64,000 nt of DNA, taken from contig NZ_CP102509.1 in NCBI RefSeq assembly GCF_024611995.1, positions 3,348,001-3,412,000 on the forward strand, given 5' to 3'. This DNA comes from Streptomyces sp. NBC_00162 (lineage in GTDB: Bacteria > Actinomycetota > Actinomycetes > Streptomycetales > Streptomycetaceae). Position numbers and translations under genes: made by a program. The notes beneath the pieces are model-generated. The model saw nothing but the letters and a program-made list of their open reading frames with translations, ran no database searches and was not told the DNA's origin. Of the stretch, positions 43,735-51,436 are shown one piece after another (the stretch's first letter is position 1; every line of letters starts with the position of its first letter).

Positions 43735-44304
43735 ATGTTGCCCATGTCCAACCTTTCGCCTTCCCCCGGCACGCCGATGGCGGCCAGCCCGCTGACCCGG
43801 GCCTGTCTCGAGATCGACGAGTACGCGGCCGGCCTCGGCTGGGACCAGCCCGCCCGGCTGTTCGCCCTGGTCGACACCGCCAAGCTCAAGAAGCAGGAAC
43901 CGCGCCTCGCCGGTCAGCTCGGCCTCGACCAGGACGACGCCGGCAAGACCTCCCTCACCCCGATCGAGCAGGACGAGCTGCCCGCCGGGACCGCCCTCGA
44001 CAAGTTCCTGGGCACCATCGCCTGGCCCGACGCCGTCGTCGGCTGCGCGCTGACGGTCGAGCGGCTGATGCTGCCGCCGTCCGCGGAGGCCTCCGTACCG
44101 GAGGGCCTGAACGACAAGCAGCTGGCGAAGTGGGTCGCCGGGCACCCGGAGCGGCAGGAGGTCCGGCTGACCGTGGCCGTGCTGCGCGACGGCTCGCGGG
44201 AGTCGGCCGTACGGCTGCGCGAGAAGGACTCCTCGACCGAGGTCCTCACCGGCGGGGGCCTGGTGCCCGGCCTGGCCGAGGCGCTGGCGGCGACCTTCTC
44301 GTAG
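43735..44304 (+). CDS. PPA1309 family protein
   Basis: A 189-residue actinobacterial protein of unknown function. Family landmarks: ACLEIDEYAAGLGWDQPARL, LPAGTALDKFLGTIAWPDAV, GCALTVERLMLPP and VRLTVAVLRDGSRESAVRLR. ATG 43735 lies 4 nt after AAAGGAGG; ATG 43744 gives better spacing and is also possible. Divergent from the UPF0182 gene. Confidence 0.85.
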   Translation: MLPMSNLSPSPGTPMAASPLTRACLEIDEYAAGLGWDQPARLFALVDTAKLKKQEPRLAGQLGLDQDDAGKTSLTPIEQDELPAGTALDKFLGTIAWPDAVVGCALTVERLMLPPSAEASVPEGLNDKQLAKWVAGHPERQEVRLTVAVLRDGSRESAVRLREKDSSTEVLTGGGLVPGLAEALAATFS

Positions 44305-44321
44305 CAGGGGTCCGGGACCGG

Positions 44322-45413
44322 TCAGGGCTTGGCCGCGCACTGCGGCAGCCCGGCCGTGTCCCCCTTGCTGATCTTCTGCAGCGACTGCGTGGCGTCGGCG
44401 ATGGTGGAAACCTTCACCAGGGTCAGCCCGTCGGGCACGTGCGCGGCCGCGGCGGCGCAGTTGTCGGCGGGCGTCAGGAAGTACCGGGCGCCGGCCTGGC
44501 GGGCGCCGATGGTCTTCATCTGGATGCCGCCGATCGGCCCGACCTTGCCCGCGTCGTCGATGGTGCCGGTGCCCGCGACGAACTTGCCGCCGGTCAGGTC
44601 CTCCGCGGTGAGCTTGTCGACGATGCCGAGGGCGAACATCAGCCCGGCACTGGGGCCGCCGACGTCGGCGAGCTTGATGTCGATCGTGAACGGGAAGGTG
44701 TGGTCGGTCCCGGCCCGGATGCCGACGATGGCGTGGCCGTCGCCCTCCGCCTTGCCCGCCGTGATCGTGACCTTGGTGGAGCCGGTGGGCTCGCGATTCG
44801 CCTTCGCCGCCTCGGCCGCCTCGGCGGCGGGCACGATGGTGAACTCGACCGGCTCGCCGGGCTTGTGCTTGGTGACGAGCTTCGCCACGTCCTCGGGGGC
44901 GGTGACGGGGGCGCCGTCCACCGCCTTGATGACGTCACCGGCGTGCAGCGTGCCGTCGGCGGGGCTCGCCTTGACCACGGAGGCGACGATGACGCGGGCG
45001 GAGACCGGAATGCCGAGCTGCTTGAGAGCCGCCACCTTGGCGCTCTGCTGCGACTGGCTGAACTCCTCGGCGTTCTCCTGGGTGGACTCCTCGTCCGTCT
45101 TGCCGTTCGGGTAGAGGTTCTCGTGCGGCACGACGATGTTGTCGTCGGCCAGCCACCCGTACACCGCTTCCAGCAGGTTCATGTCGTAGTCCGCGCCGGT
45201 GACGCGGACCGTCGTCATGTTGAGGTGACCGCTGGTCGGGAACGTCGGGCGCCCCGAGATGTTGAGGACGGGCTCGCCGTGCGAGTCCCCGAGCGTGTTC
45301 ACGGTCGGGCCCGGGCTCATCTCGGAGTACGGGACCTTGATGAACACTCCTGCGCAGAGCAGCGCGAACAGCACGAGGGTGGAAGCGAGCATCGTCGCAG
45401 TGCGGCGTGGCAT
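44322..45413 (-). CDS. PDZ-domain Lon-like serine protease
   Basis: A 363-residue membrane-anchored protease. One membrane helix (8-26), extracytoplasmic linker, PDZ domain (about 125-205: VKASPADGTLHAGDVIKAVD), then a Lon/S16-type proteolytic domain with Ser255 in VGGPSAGLMF and Lys300 in VGPIGGIQMK, the Ser-Lys dyad 45 residues apart as in Lon. There is no ATPase domain, as usual for these secreted Lon-like proteins. The substrate is unknown. It is the mycobacterial Rv3194c type, next to UPF0182 in both. Confidence 0.92.
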   Translation of the reverse strand: MPRRTATMLASTLVLFALLCAGVFIKVPYSEMSPGPTVNTLGDSHGEPVLNISGRPTFPTSGHLNMTTVRVTGADYDMNLLEAVYGWLADDNIVVPHENLYPNGKTDEESTQENAEEFSQSQQSAKVAALKQLGIPVSARVIVASVVKASPADGTLHAGDVIKAVDGAPVTAPEDVAKLVTKHKPGEPVEFTIVPAAEAAEAAKANREPTGSTKVTITAGKAEGDGHAIVGIRAGTDHTFPFTIDIKLADVGGPSAGLMFALGIVDKLTAEDLTGGKFVAGTGTIDDAGKVGPIGGIQMKTIGARQAGARYFLTPADNCAAAAAHVPDGLTLVKVSTIADATQSLQKISKGDTAGLPQCAAKP

Positions 45414-45497
45414 GGATCCGACAGTACGGGACGGCCCTGACGGGCGGCCGCTGGGGCCGGTCCGTACGGGGCCGTACGCGGAACTCCCGGCGGAATC

Positions 45498-45695
45498 TCA
45501 GACGGCGTCGGAGCCGGAGTGGGCCTCTGCCTTCGCCCTGGCCTGTTCGGCGTTGCCCATGGCCTCGCGGAACCGCGCGTAGCCGGCGAGCTCGGATATG
45601 TCACCTTGCGTGCGGTCGCGTGCCGCCCAGCTGCCCCATATGCCCGCGCCTATCGCGGCGAACAGCGGAATCAGCAACCACGCCAGAGACGCCAT
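45498..45695 (-). CDS. Conserved small actinobacterial membrane protein
   Basis: A 65-residue protein: N-terminal membrane helix (MASLAWLLIPLFAAIGAGIW), then a charged helix (GDISELAGYARFREAMGNAE). Not characterised, but the same type of small gene recurs beside Lon-like protease genes in actinobacteria. GGGAGG precedes the ATG. It is 84 bp upstream of the protease gene on the same strand and may be cotranscribed. Confidence 0.8.
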   Translation of the reverse strand: MASLAWLLIPLFAAIGAGIWGSWAARDRTQGDISELAGYARFREAMGNAEQARAKAEAHSGSDAV

Positions 45696-45798
45696 GGGCG
45701 TGCCTCCCTACCCCGAAGTACATGTCGTTGGTGGCTTCAACGCTCATGCCCGGGAGGGGGTTACGCAAATCGAGGGCGTGTTGCGCGGCCGAACGGGT

Positions 45799-45830
45799 GC
45801 GAGGCTACCCCCTTCCGGGGGCAGCCTCGC
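45799..45830 (-). terminator. moaE terminator
   Basis: GCGAGGCT (45799-45806) pairs with AGCCTCGC (45823-45830), with CCCC/GGGG within; it lies about 30 bp after the moaE stop on the minus strand. Confidence 0.75.
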
Positions 45831-45860
45831 GACCGGGGGTTCAGCAGGCCTCAGCGGGCC

Positions 45861-46322
45861 TCAGCAGGCGCCGACCCACTCCTCCGTGCCGTCGGCGAAC
45901 GTCTGGTGCTTCCAGATCGGGACCTCGTGCTTGAGGTCGTCGATCAGCATCCGGCAGGCCTCGAAGGCCTCGCCGCGGTGCGGGCAGGACACGGCGACGA
46001 CCACCGCCAGGTCGCCGACGGACAGGTCGCCCACGCGGTGCACGGCGGCCAGGGCGCGGACCGGGTACTTGGCCACGACCCGCTCGGCGACCCGGCGCAT
46101 CTCGGCCTCCGCCGTCGGGTGGCAGGAGTAGCCGAGCGAGTCGACGTCCGCCCCGCTGTCGTGGTTGCGCACCGTGCCGACGAAGAGCGTCGTACCGCCC
46201 GTCGCGTCGTCGCCGACGGCCTGGAAGACCTCGTCGATCGAGAGCGGGGTCTCACGGATGCCGAGCAGCCGGATCGGGTCCTGCGCGGCCTGCTCACCGG
46301 GGTGATCGAAGTTCGGTGCCAT
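45861..46322 (-). CDS. moaE: Molybdopterin synthase catalytic subunit MoaE
   Basis: A 153-residue MoaE, which transfers sulfur from MoaD thiocarboxylate to precursor Z in molybdenum cofactor synthesis. Motifs: TTLFVGTVRNHDSGADVDSL, HRVGDLSVGDLAVVVAVSCP, HRGEAFEACRMLIDDLKHEV and PIWKHQTFADGTEEWVGAC with the active-site lysines. No moaD or other moa gene is near, so the pathway is dispersed. Confidence 0.95.
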   Translation of the reverse strand: MAPNFDHPGEQAAQDPIRLLGIRETPLSIDEVFQAVGDDATGGTTLFVGTVRNHDSGADVDSLGYSCHPTAEAEMRRVAERVVAKYPVRALAAVHRVGDLSVGDLAVVVAVSCPHRGEAFEACRMLIDDLKHEVPIWKHQTFADGTEEWVGAC

Positions 46323-46418
46323 GCCTTCATCGTGCCCTAGCCGCTGACATGGCGAAATAGCAGATTCGCCCGTGCCGCTCCCACCCGCTTGGGATCCTCA
46401 TACGAAACCCAGCAAAAT

Positions 46419-46504
46419 CCAGCCCCGCCTGGGGGCACCTCCCAGCGGTAGCTGGGGGAGTTTGAGGCGCGGGGTCCGGGGCGGAGCCCCGGCAACGGCG
46501 CCGC
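46419..46504. repeat. 86-bp dispersed intergenic repeat, copy B
   Basis: Copy of 6005-6090 with 3 differences (A/C, C/T, G/A), same orientation, again just past the 3' end of a minus-strand gene (34 bp from the epimerase stop). Confidence 0.85.
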
Positions 46505-46537
46505 ACGGGGCTACGGCCGGGACCCAGGCCGGCCCGG

Positions 46538-47731
46538 TCAGATCCCCCGGCGGCGGCGGGCCGCCCGGACCACCGCGGCGGCGCCCAGCAGCGCGACCGT
46601 CGCACCTGCGGCACCCGCAGCGGTGGCGTCCTTGCGGCCCAGGCGGCGGCCCGCGACCGTGTGCCGGCCCGCGACCTCCTGGAGGAGCTCGGCCAGCACC
46701 TCCTCGTTGGTCCAGCGCGGCCGCCAGCCCGCCGCGTGCAGGCCGCTGACGCTGACCACCCACGGGTGCATCGTGTACGCGAGGTCCCCGGCCGGGGAGG
46801 GGGTCAGGCCGATGCGGTGCAGCCGGGCCGCGGCCCCCAGGGCGACCGCCGAGGGGAGCTCCATGCGGCGGATCCCGCTCAGCTCCTCCACCTCCTCCTG
46901 CTCCAGCCAGCCCTCGCAGCCCACCGCGAGCTCGCCCTCGACCTTCTCCAGGGCGGCGTACTCCAGTGCGCTGACCAGGTCCTCCACGTGGCAGAACTGC
47001 CAGGTGGGGCGGGATCCGGCGACGACGAGCAGGCGCGGGGACTCGAAGTACCGGGTCAGGGCGGTGTCCGTGCCGCCGACCAGGACCGCGGGGCGGATCA
47101 CGGTGACGTTCAGGCCGGGGTGCGCCCGGGGGGCCCGGCGGCCGAGACGTTCGATCTCCAGCAGGTCGCCGACGCCGGTGGCCTCGGCGGTGGCCCGCAG
47201 CTCGGAGTCCTCCGAGAGCGGGATGTCGTTGTCGGGCAGGGCCCCGTAGACCATCGCGGAGGTGCACAGCACCACCCGGTGGACGCCGGCCGCCGCGGCG
47301 GCCGTCAGCACGGTCTGGGTTCCGCGCACGTTGTACGCCGTACGGGCCGCCGGGTCGGTCTCGAGATCCAGGTCCAGGGCGAGGTGGACGACGACGTCCG
47401 CGCCGCGCAGCTTCTCGGCGATGGCGGGGTCCCGTACGTCAAGGACGTGCCACTGCGCGGCCGCGCAGTCCCCGCGCCGCTCGTCGATCGCCACGACCTG
47501 CTTGACCTCGTCGGATGCCACCAGGCGGGTCACCAGGGCCGCGCCGACGCCCGACGCGGCGCCGGTCACGGCGATCACCGGGCTGCGCCGTGGCGGGCCG
47601 GCCTGGTTTCGCGGCTGGCGAACGCCGGGAGCGTCTTCGCCCAGCTCAGAGCGGTTTTCGGCGTCGTGGGGCGCGCGGCTGTGCTTGTCCGAGCTGTGTT
47701 TGCCCAAAGCGTGCGGATCCGGGGAACTCAC
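46538..47731 (-). CDS. NAD-dependent epimerase/dehydratase with C-terminal membrane tail
   Basis: A 397-residue extended SDR. Rossmann motif VTGAASGVGAALVTRL follows a polar N-terminal tail of about 50 residues (PHALGKHSSDKHSRAP). Catalytic region: SAMVYGALPDN, with Tyr but followed by no YxxxK; the proton-relay lysine is not evident (GDLLEIERLGRR). The C-terminal 30 residues (GAAGATVALLGAAAVVRAAR) form a hydrophobic helix with a basic end, suggesting membrane anchoring. GTG 47731 follows GGAGA. Function unknown; mycobacteria encode a similar protein in the same neighbourhood. Confidence 0.8.
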   Translation of the reverse strand: MSSPDPHALGKHSSDKHSRAPHDAENRSELGEDAPGVRQPRNQAGPPRRSPVIAVTGAASGVGAALVTRLVASDEVKQVVAIDERRGDCAAAQWHVLDVRDPAIAEKLRGADVVVHLALDLDLETDPAARTAYNVRGTQTVLTAAAAAGVHRVVLCTSAMVYGALPDNDIPLSEDSELRATAEATGVGDLLEIERLGRRAPRAHPGLNVTVIRPAVLVGGTDTALTRYFESPRLLVVAGSRPTWQFCHVEDLVSALEYAALEKVEGELAVGCEGWLEQEEVEELSGIRRMELPSAVALGAAARLHRIGLTPSPAGDLAYTMHPWVVSVSGLHAAGWRPRWTNEEVLAELLQEVAGRHTVAGRRLGRKDATAAGAAGATVALLGAAAVVRAARRRRGI

Positions 47732-47923
47732 CAGGCGTCTCCAGCGGTTGTCTTCAGTAGGGACGCGCTGCGGCGCGTACCTACCAGGTGATGTCCATCC
47801 TGCCGCAGCCCAGGAGTCGGCGGAGCACCGAGCCCGGAAGCGGGTCTGGTGTCTACGCTGGGTGGTGTTGTCGGACCATTGCCCGTCGGCTCCCGCCGGC
47901 GGCCCTACGAGCCGAGGAAACCC

Positions 47924-49366
47924 GTGAGTGACACCCCATTCGGATTCGGCCTTCCGCCGGAGGAGCCGGAAAACGGCGACGAGGGCAAGAAGAAGGGCAA
48001 TCAGGGCGGTCAGGGCGGCCCGAATCCGTTCGGGTTCCCGGGCATGAGCCTGCCGGGCGGCGCGGGCGGCGAGGGCGGTGCGGACAATCCGTTCGCCGCG
48101 ATGTTCGGTTCGATGAACCCGAACGACCTCGGTGCGGCCTTCCAGCAGCTCGGCCAGATGCTCAGCTACGAGGGCGGTCCCGTGAACTGGGACATGGCCA
48201 AGGACATCGCCCGCCAGACCGTGGCGCAGGGCACGTCGGACGGCGTGAAGGACACCAGCGTCGGCGTCGCCGAGAAGTCCGCCGTCGAGGAGGCCGTGCG
48301 CCTGGCCGACCACTGGCTGGACGGGGTGACCTCGCTGCCCTCGGGCGCCACCACGGCCGTCGCGTGGAGCCGCGCCGAGTGGGTGGAGGCCACCCTCCCG
48401 GTGTGGAAGGAGCTCGTGGACCCGGTCGCCGAGCGGGTCGGCGCCGCCATGGGCGGGGTCCTCCCGGAGGAGATGCAGGCCATGGCGGGCCCGCTGCTGG
48501 GGATGATGCGCTCCATGGGCGGGGCCATGTTCGGCCAGCAGATCGGGCAGGCCGTGGGCGTGCTCGCGGGCGAGGTCGTCGGCTCCACCGACATCGGGCT
48601 GCCGCTGGGTCCGGCCGGCAAGGCCGCCCTGCTGCCGCTGAACATCGAGAGCTTCGGCAAGGACCTGGGCGTCCCCGCCGAGGAGGTGCGGCTGTACCTG
48701 GCCCTGCGCGAGGCGGCCCACGCGCGGCTCTTCGCGCACGTGCCGTGGCTGCGCTCGCACCTGTTCGGCGCGGTCGAGGGCTACGCCCGCGGCATCAAGG
48801 TCGACACCTCGAAGCTGGAGGACGTGGTCGGGCAGCTGGACCCGTCGAACCCGGAGCAGCTGCAGGAAGCGCTCCAGGGCGGCATGTTCCAGCCCCAGGA
48901 CACCCCCGAGCAGAAGGCCGCCCTGGCCCGCCTGGAGACGGCGCTCGCGCTGGTCGAGGGCTGGGTCGACGCGGTGGTGCACGAGGCGGCGAAGCCCCGG
49001 CTGACCTCGGCGGACGCGATGCGCGAGACCATGCGCCGGCGTCGTGCCTCCGGCGGCCCGGCGGAGCAGACCTTCGCGACGCTGATCGGCCTGGAGCTGC
49101 GCCCGCGCCGGCTGCGCGACGCCTCGCGGCTGTGGGCCTCGCTCACCGACGCACGCGGTGTGGACGGCCGCGACGGGCTGTGGGAGCACCCGGACATGCT
49201 GCCGACGGCCTCCGACCTGGACGACCCGGACGGCTTCGTGCACCGGGAGCAGCTGGACTTCTCCGAGATCGACAAGATGCTCGGCGAGGCCGCCGAGAAG
49301 CACGGGAAGCCCGGGAAGCAGGAGAAGCCCGAGCAGGGCGAAGGCGAAGGCGAAGAGAAGAAGTGA
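47924..49366 (+). CDS. Zinc-dependent metalloprotease-like protein (DUF2342/TIGR03624)
   Basis: A 480-residue actinobacterial protein of the zinc metalloprotease/hydrolase family often linked by annotation to coenzyme F420. Gly-rich N-terminus (GNQGGQGGPNPFGFPGMSLP), then helices with REAAHARLFAHVPWL, whose Glu and His match the family's zinc site, and an EGWVDAVVHEAAKPRL region further on. A Glu/Lys-rich tail ends the protein. GTG 47924 follows GAGGAAACC. Its stop overlaps the Nudix start (GTGA), so they are coupled. Rv3195-like. Confidence 0.88.
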   Translation: MSDTPFGFGLPPEEPENGDEGKKKGNQGGQGGPNPFGFPGMSLPGGAGGEGGADNPFAAMFGSMNPNDLGAAFQQLGQMLSYEGGPVNWDMAKDIARQTVAQGTSDGVKDTSVGVAEKSAVEEAVRLADHWLDGVTSLPSGATTAVAWSRAEWVEATLPVWKELVDPVAERVGAAMGGVLPEEMQAMAGPLLGMMRSMGGAMFGQQIGQAVGVLAGEVVGSTDIGLPLGPAGKAALLPLNIESFGKDLGVPAEEVRLYLALREAAHARLFAHVPWLRSHLFGAVEGYARGIKVDTSKLEDVVGQLDPSNPEQLQEALQGGMFQPQDTPEQKAALARLETALALVEGWVDAVVHEAAKPRLTSADAMRETMRRRRASGGPAEQTFATLIGLELRPRRLRDASRLWASLTDARGVDGRDGLWEHPDMLPTASDLDDPDGFVHREQLDFSEIDKMLGEAAEKHGKPGKQEKPEQGEGEGEEKK

Positions 49367-49887
49367 GCCTGCACGACGACGCGGTCCTCGTACTCAAGGG
49401 CTACGAGGGCCAGCCCGAGCTGCGCGATGTCTATCTGGAGCACCTGGCCGCGCATCCGGACGGGGTCTACAAGCCCTGCCAGGCCGGACACGTCACGGGC
49501 AGCGCGCTGGTGATCGACCCCGAGCAGCGGCGGGTACTGCTGACCCTGCACAAGAAGCTGGGCATCTGGCTGCAGATGGGCGGCCACTGCGAGCCCGGCG
49601 ACGCCACCCTCGCCGATGCGGCGCTGCGCGAGGCCGTCGAGGAGTCCGGCATCGCGTCCGGGCTGGAGCTGCTGCCCGGCGGTCCGGTGCGCCTGGACCG
49701 GCATCCGATCCCGGCGCCCTGCAACTGGCACCTGGACGTGCAGTACGCGGCGCTGGCGCCGGCCGGGGCGGTGGCGGAGATCAGCGAGGAGTCCCTGGAC
49801 CTGCGCTGGTTCCCGTACGAGGAGGTGGCGGCGGTGGCCGACACCTCGGTCGTACGGCTGCTGGAGGCGACCTTGGCCCGGCTGTGA
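49363..49887 (+). CDS. Nudix hydrolase
   Basis: A 174-residue Nudix protein. The box reads GGHCEPGDATLADAALREAV-EESG: it has REAVEESG but Asp instead of Glu at the first acidic position and one extra residue before RE. The variant GGHCEPGDATLAD is common in this actinobacterial subgroup, so it is probably active, but on what nucleotide is unknown. GTG 49363 overlaps the upstream stop. Confidence 0.88.
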   Translation: MSLHDDAVLVLKGYEGQPELRDVYLEHLAAHPDGVYKPCQAGHVTGSALVIDPEQRRVLLTLHKKLGIWLQMGGHCEPGDATLADAALREAVEESGIASGLELLPGGPVRLDRHPIPAPCNWHLDVQYAALAPAGAVAEISEESLDLRWFPYEEVAAVADTSVVRLLEATLARL

Positions 49888-49913
49888 GCCCGGTGTGACG
49901 AGCCTGGTGTGAC

Positions 49914-49947
49914 GAAAGGGGCGGTCCCTCGCGGGGCCGCCCCTTCG
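49914..49947. terminator. Terminator between the Nudix gene and AIM24 gene 1
   Basis: AAGGGGCGG (49916-49924) and CCGCCCCTT (49937-49945) pair perfectly between convergent genes. Confidence 0.8.
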
Positions 49948-49962
49948 CCGTGCCCCGGAAGG

Positions 49963-50718
49963 CTAGTTCCAGGCGTTGTTCTGGTTCTGCGCGTGCGAGC
50001 CGTGCTGGCCCATGCCGAACTGGGCGGCGGCGCCCTGGCCGAGCTGGGCGTTCTGCGGGGGCAGCACCTCACTGGGCTGCACGAGGGCGAAACCGGTGCC
50101 GAGGAAGCTCAGCTCCCAGCCCTCGCCGGTGTTGCCGCGCCGCCGCCAGACTCCGGTGGAGTGCGTCTGGGCCTGCATCTGCACCCGCAGCGAGGTGGAC
50201 CAGGCGACGATGGCGTCCGCGTCGGCGTTGACGTACTTGTCGGGCGTGACCTGCATCATCAGCGGCTGCCCGGAGGTCATCAGGGCGACCTTGCCGCGGC
50301 CGGTGATGTTGAGCTGGTACTTGCCGGAGCCGGAGATCCCGTACTGGCTGTCCACCGCGATGGCCTCGGTGTGCAGGGTGGAGTCCAGGGCCAGCACGTA
50401 GCTGCTGTCGACGGTGAGGCCGTCCTGGTCCACGTCCACGACGTGCACGTACTGGGCGAGGTTGGCCAGGTAGACCGTGCCCTGCCCGGAGCAGCGCATG
50501 AGGTCGAGGCCCTCGCCGGTGCGGGCGCGGGCGGTGCGCTGGTTGGTGCTCTGGTACTCGCCGTCGAAGTCGACGATCCCCTGATAGGCGACCATCGCGC
50601 CCTTGCGGGCGAGTACGTCGTCGTGGCCGGTCAGCGAGACCCGCAGCAGCTGCGGGTTCTGGACGGCGTACCGCTCCTGGGACTGTGCCTCGGCGTGGGC
50701 GAAAAGTGCGCTCTGCAT
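49963..50718 (-). CDS. AIM24-family protein 1
   Basis: A 251-residue AIM24 (DUF124) beta-sandwich protein. Typical features: LLRVSLTGHDDVLARKGAMV, AYQGIVDF, DLMRCSGQGTVYLANLAQYV, DADAIVAWSTSLRVQM and GFALVQPSE, followed by a Gln/Gly-rich tail (GQGAAAQFGMGQHGSHAQNQ). AIM24 proteins have a mitochondrial namesake in yeast; bacterial roles are unknown. It is the last gene of a three-gene cassette with a second AIM24 gene 17 bp upstream and a TerD-AIM24 fusion before it. Confidence 0.9.
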   Translation of the reverse strand: MQSALFAHAEAQSQERYAVQNPQLLRVSLTGHDDVLARKGAMVAYQGIVDFDGEYQSTNQRTARARTGEGLDLMRCSGQGTVYLANLAQYVHVVDVDQDGLTVDSSYVLALDSTLHTEAIAVDSQYGISGSGKYQLNITGRGKVALMTSGQPLMMQVTPDKYVNADADAIVAWSTSLRVQMQAQTHSTGVWRRRGNTGEGWELSFLGTGFALVQPSEVLPPQNAQLGQGAAAQFGMGQHGSHAQNQNNAWN

Positions 50719-50735
50719 GATGTGTCCGCTCCCCC

Positions 50736-51425
50736 TCAGCCCCGGGCCCGGAGCCGGTCGGTGCTGTCCTCGCTGGGCTGTACGACGACGATGCCCTGGC
50801 CGGAGAAGGCCATCTGGTAGGCCTCCCCGCTGCCCCGGCCGATCATCGACGAGGCCTTGAAGCTGCGCTTGCCCTTGACCTTGAGATTCGGCGACCAGGC
50901 GACGAGCGCGTCCGGGTCGACGTACGTCTCGTCCTCGCCACGGCCGCAGTCGACGACGATCGGCGTGCCGCGCGAGGTGATCGCGACCCAGCCGGTGCCG
51001 GCGACCTGCACGTTGAACAGGCCCTGGCCGGCGAACTTCGCCATGCCCTTGACCCGCTCGACGCCCCACTGGAGGTGGGCGTCGAAGGCGAGCAGGTTGG
51101 TGCCGTTGACGGAGAGCGCGTCGTTGTTGAGGTTGATGACGACCACGTCGGCGCCGTAGTCGGCGAGGTAGAGCAGGCCGTCACCGGTGCACTTCATCAG
51201 CGGGGCGCCTTCGCCGGTGAGCCACTGCGAGGCCATCTGGCGCACGGCCGGCGGGTTGGGCTCGTACTGCACGAAGCCCTCGTAGGCGACCATCGAGCCG
51301 GTGCGGGCGAAGAGGTCCTGGCCGCTCTGCATGGCGACCTTGAGCATGGCCCGGCCGTGGTTCTCCATGCGGGCCGTGACGGGGGTCGGGGCGTAGCCCG
51401 CGAGCTGCTGGTTCATTGCGTTCAT
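50736..51425 (-). CDS. AIM24-family protein 2
   Basis: A 229-residue AIM24 protein. Same fold marks as its neighbours: RAMLKVAMQSGQDLFARTGS, MVAYEGFVQYEPN, PLMKCTGDGLLYLADYGADV, VDPDALVAWSPNLKVK, GIVVVQPSED. ATG 51425 has GAGGGAGC upstream; ATG 51416 is possible. It begins 11 bp after the fusion gene ends and is 17 bp from AIM24 gene 1, so all three are one operon. Confidence 0.9.
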   Translation of the reverse strand: MNAMNQQLAGYAPTPVTARMENHGRAMLKVAMQSGQDLFARTGSMVAYEGFVQYEPNPPAVRQMASQWLTGEGAPLMKCTGDGLLYLADYGADVVVINLNNDALSVNGTNLLAFDAHLQWGVERVKGMAKFAGQGLFNVQVAGTGWVAITSRGTPIVVDCGRGEDETYVDPDALVAWSPNLKVKGKRSFKASSMIGRGSGEAYQMAFSGQGIVVVQPSEDSTDRLRARG

Positions 51426-51436
51426 GTCGGGCTCCC

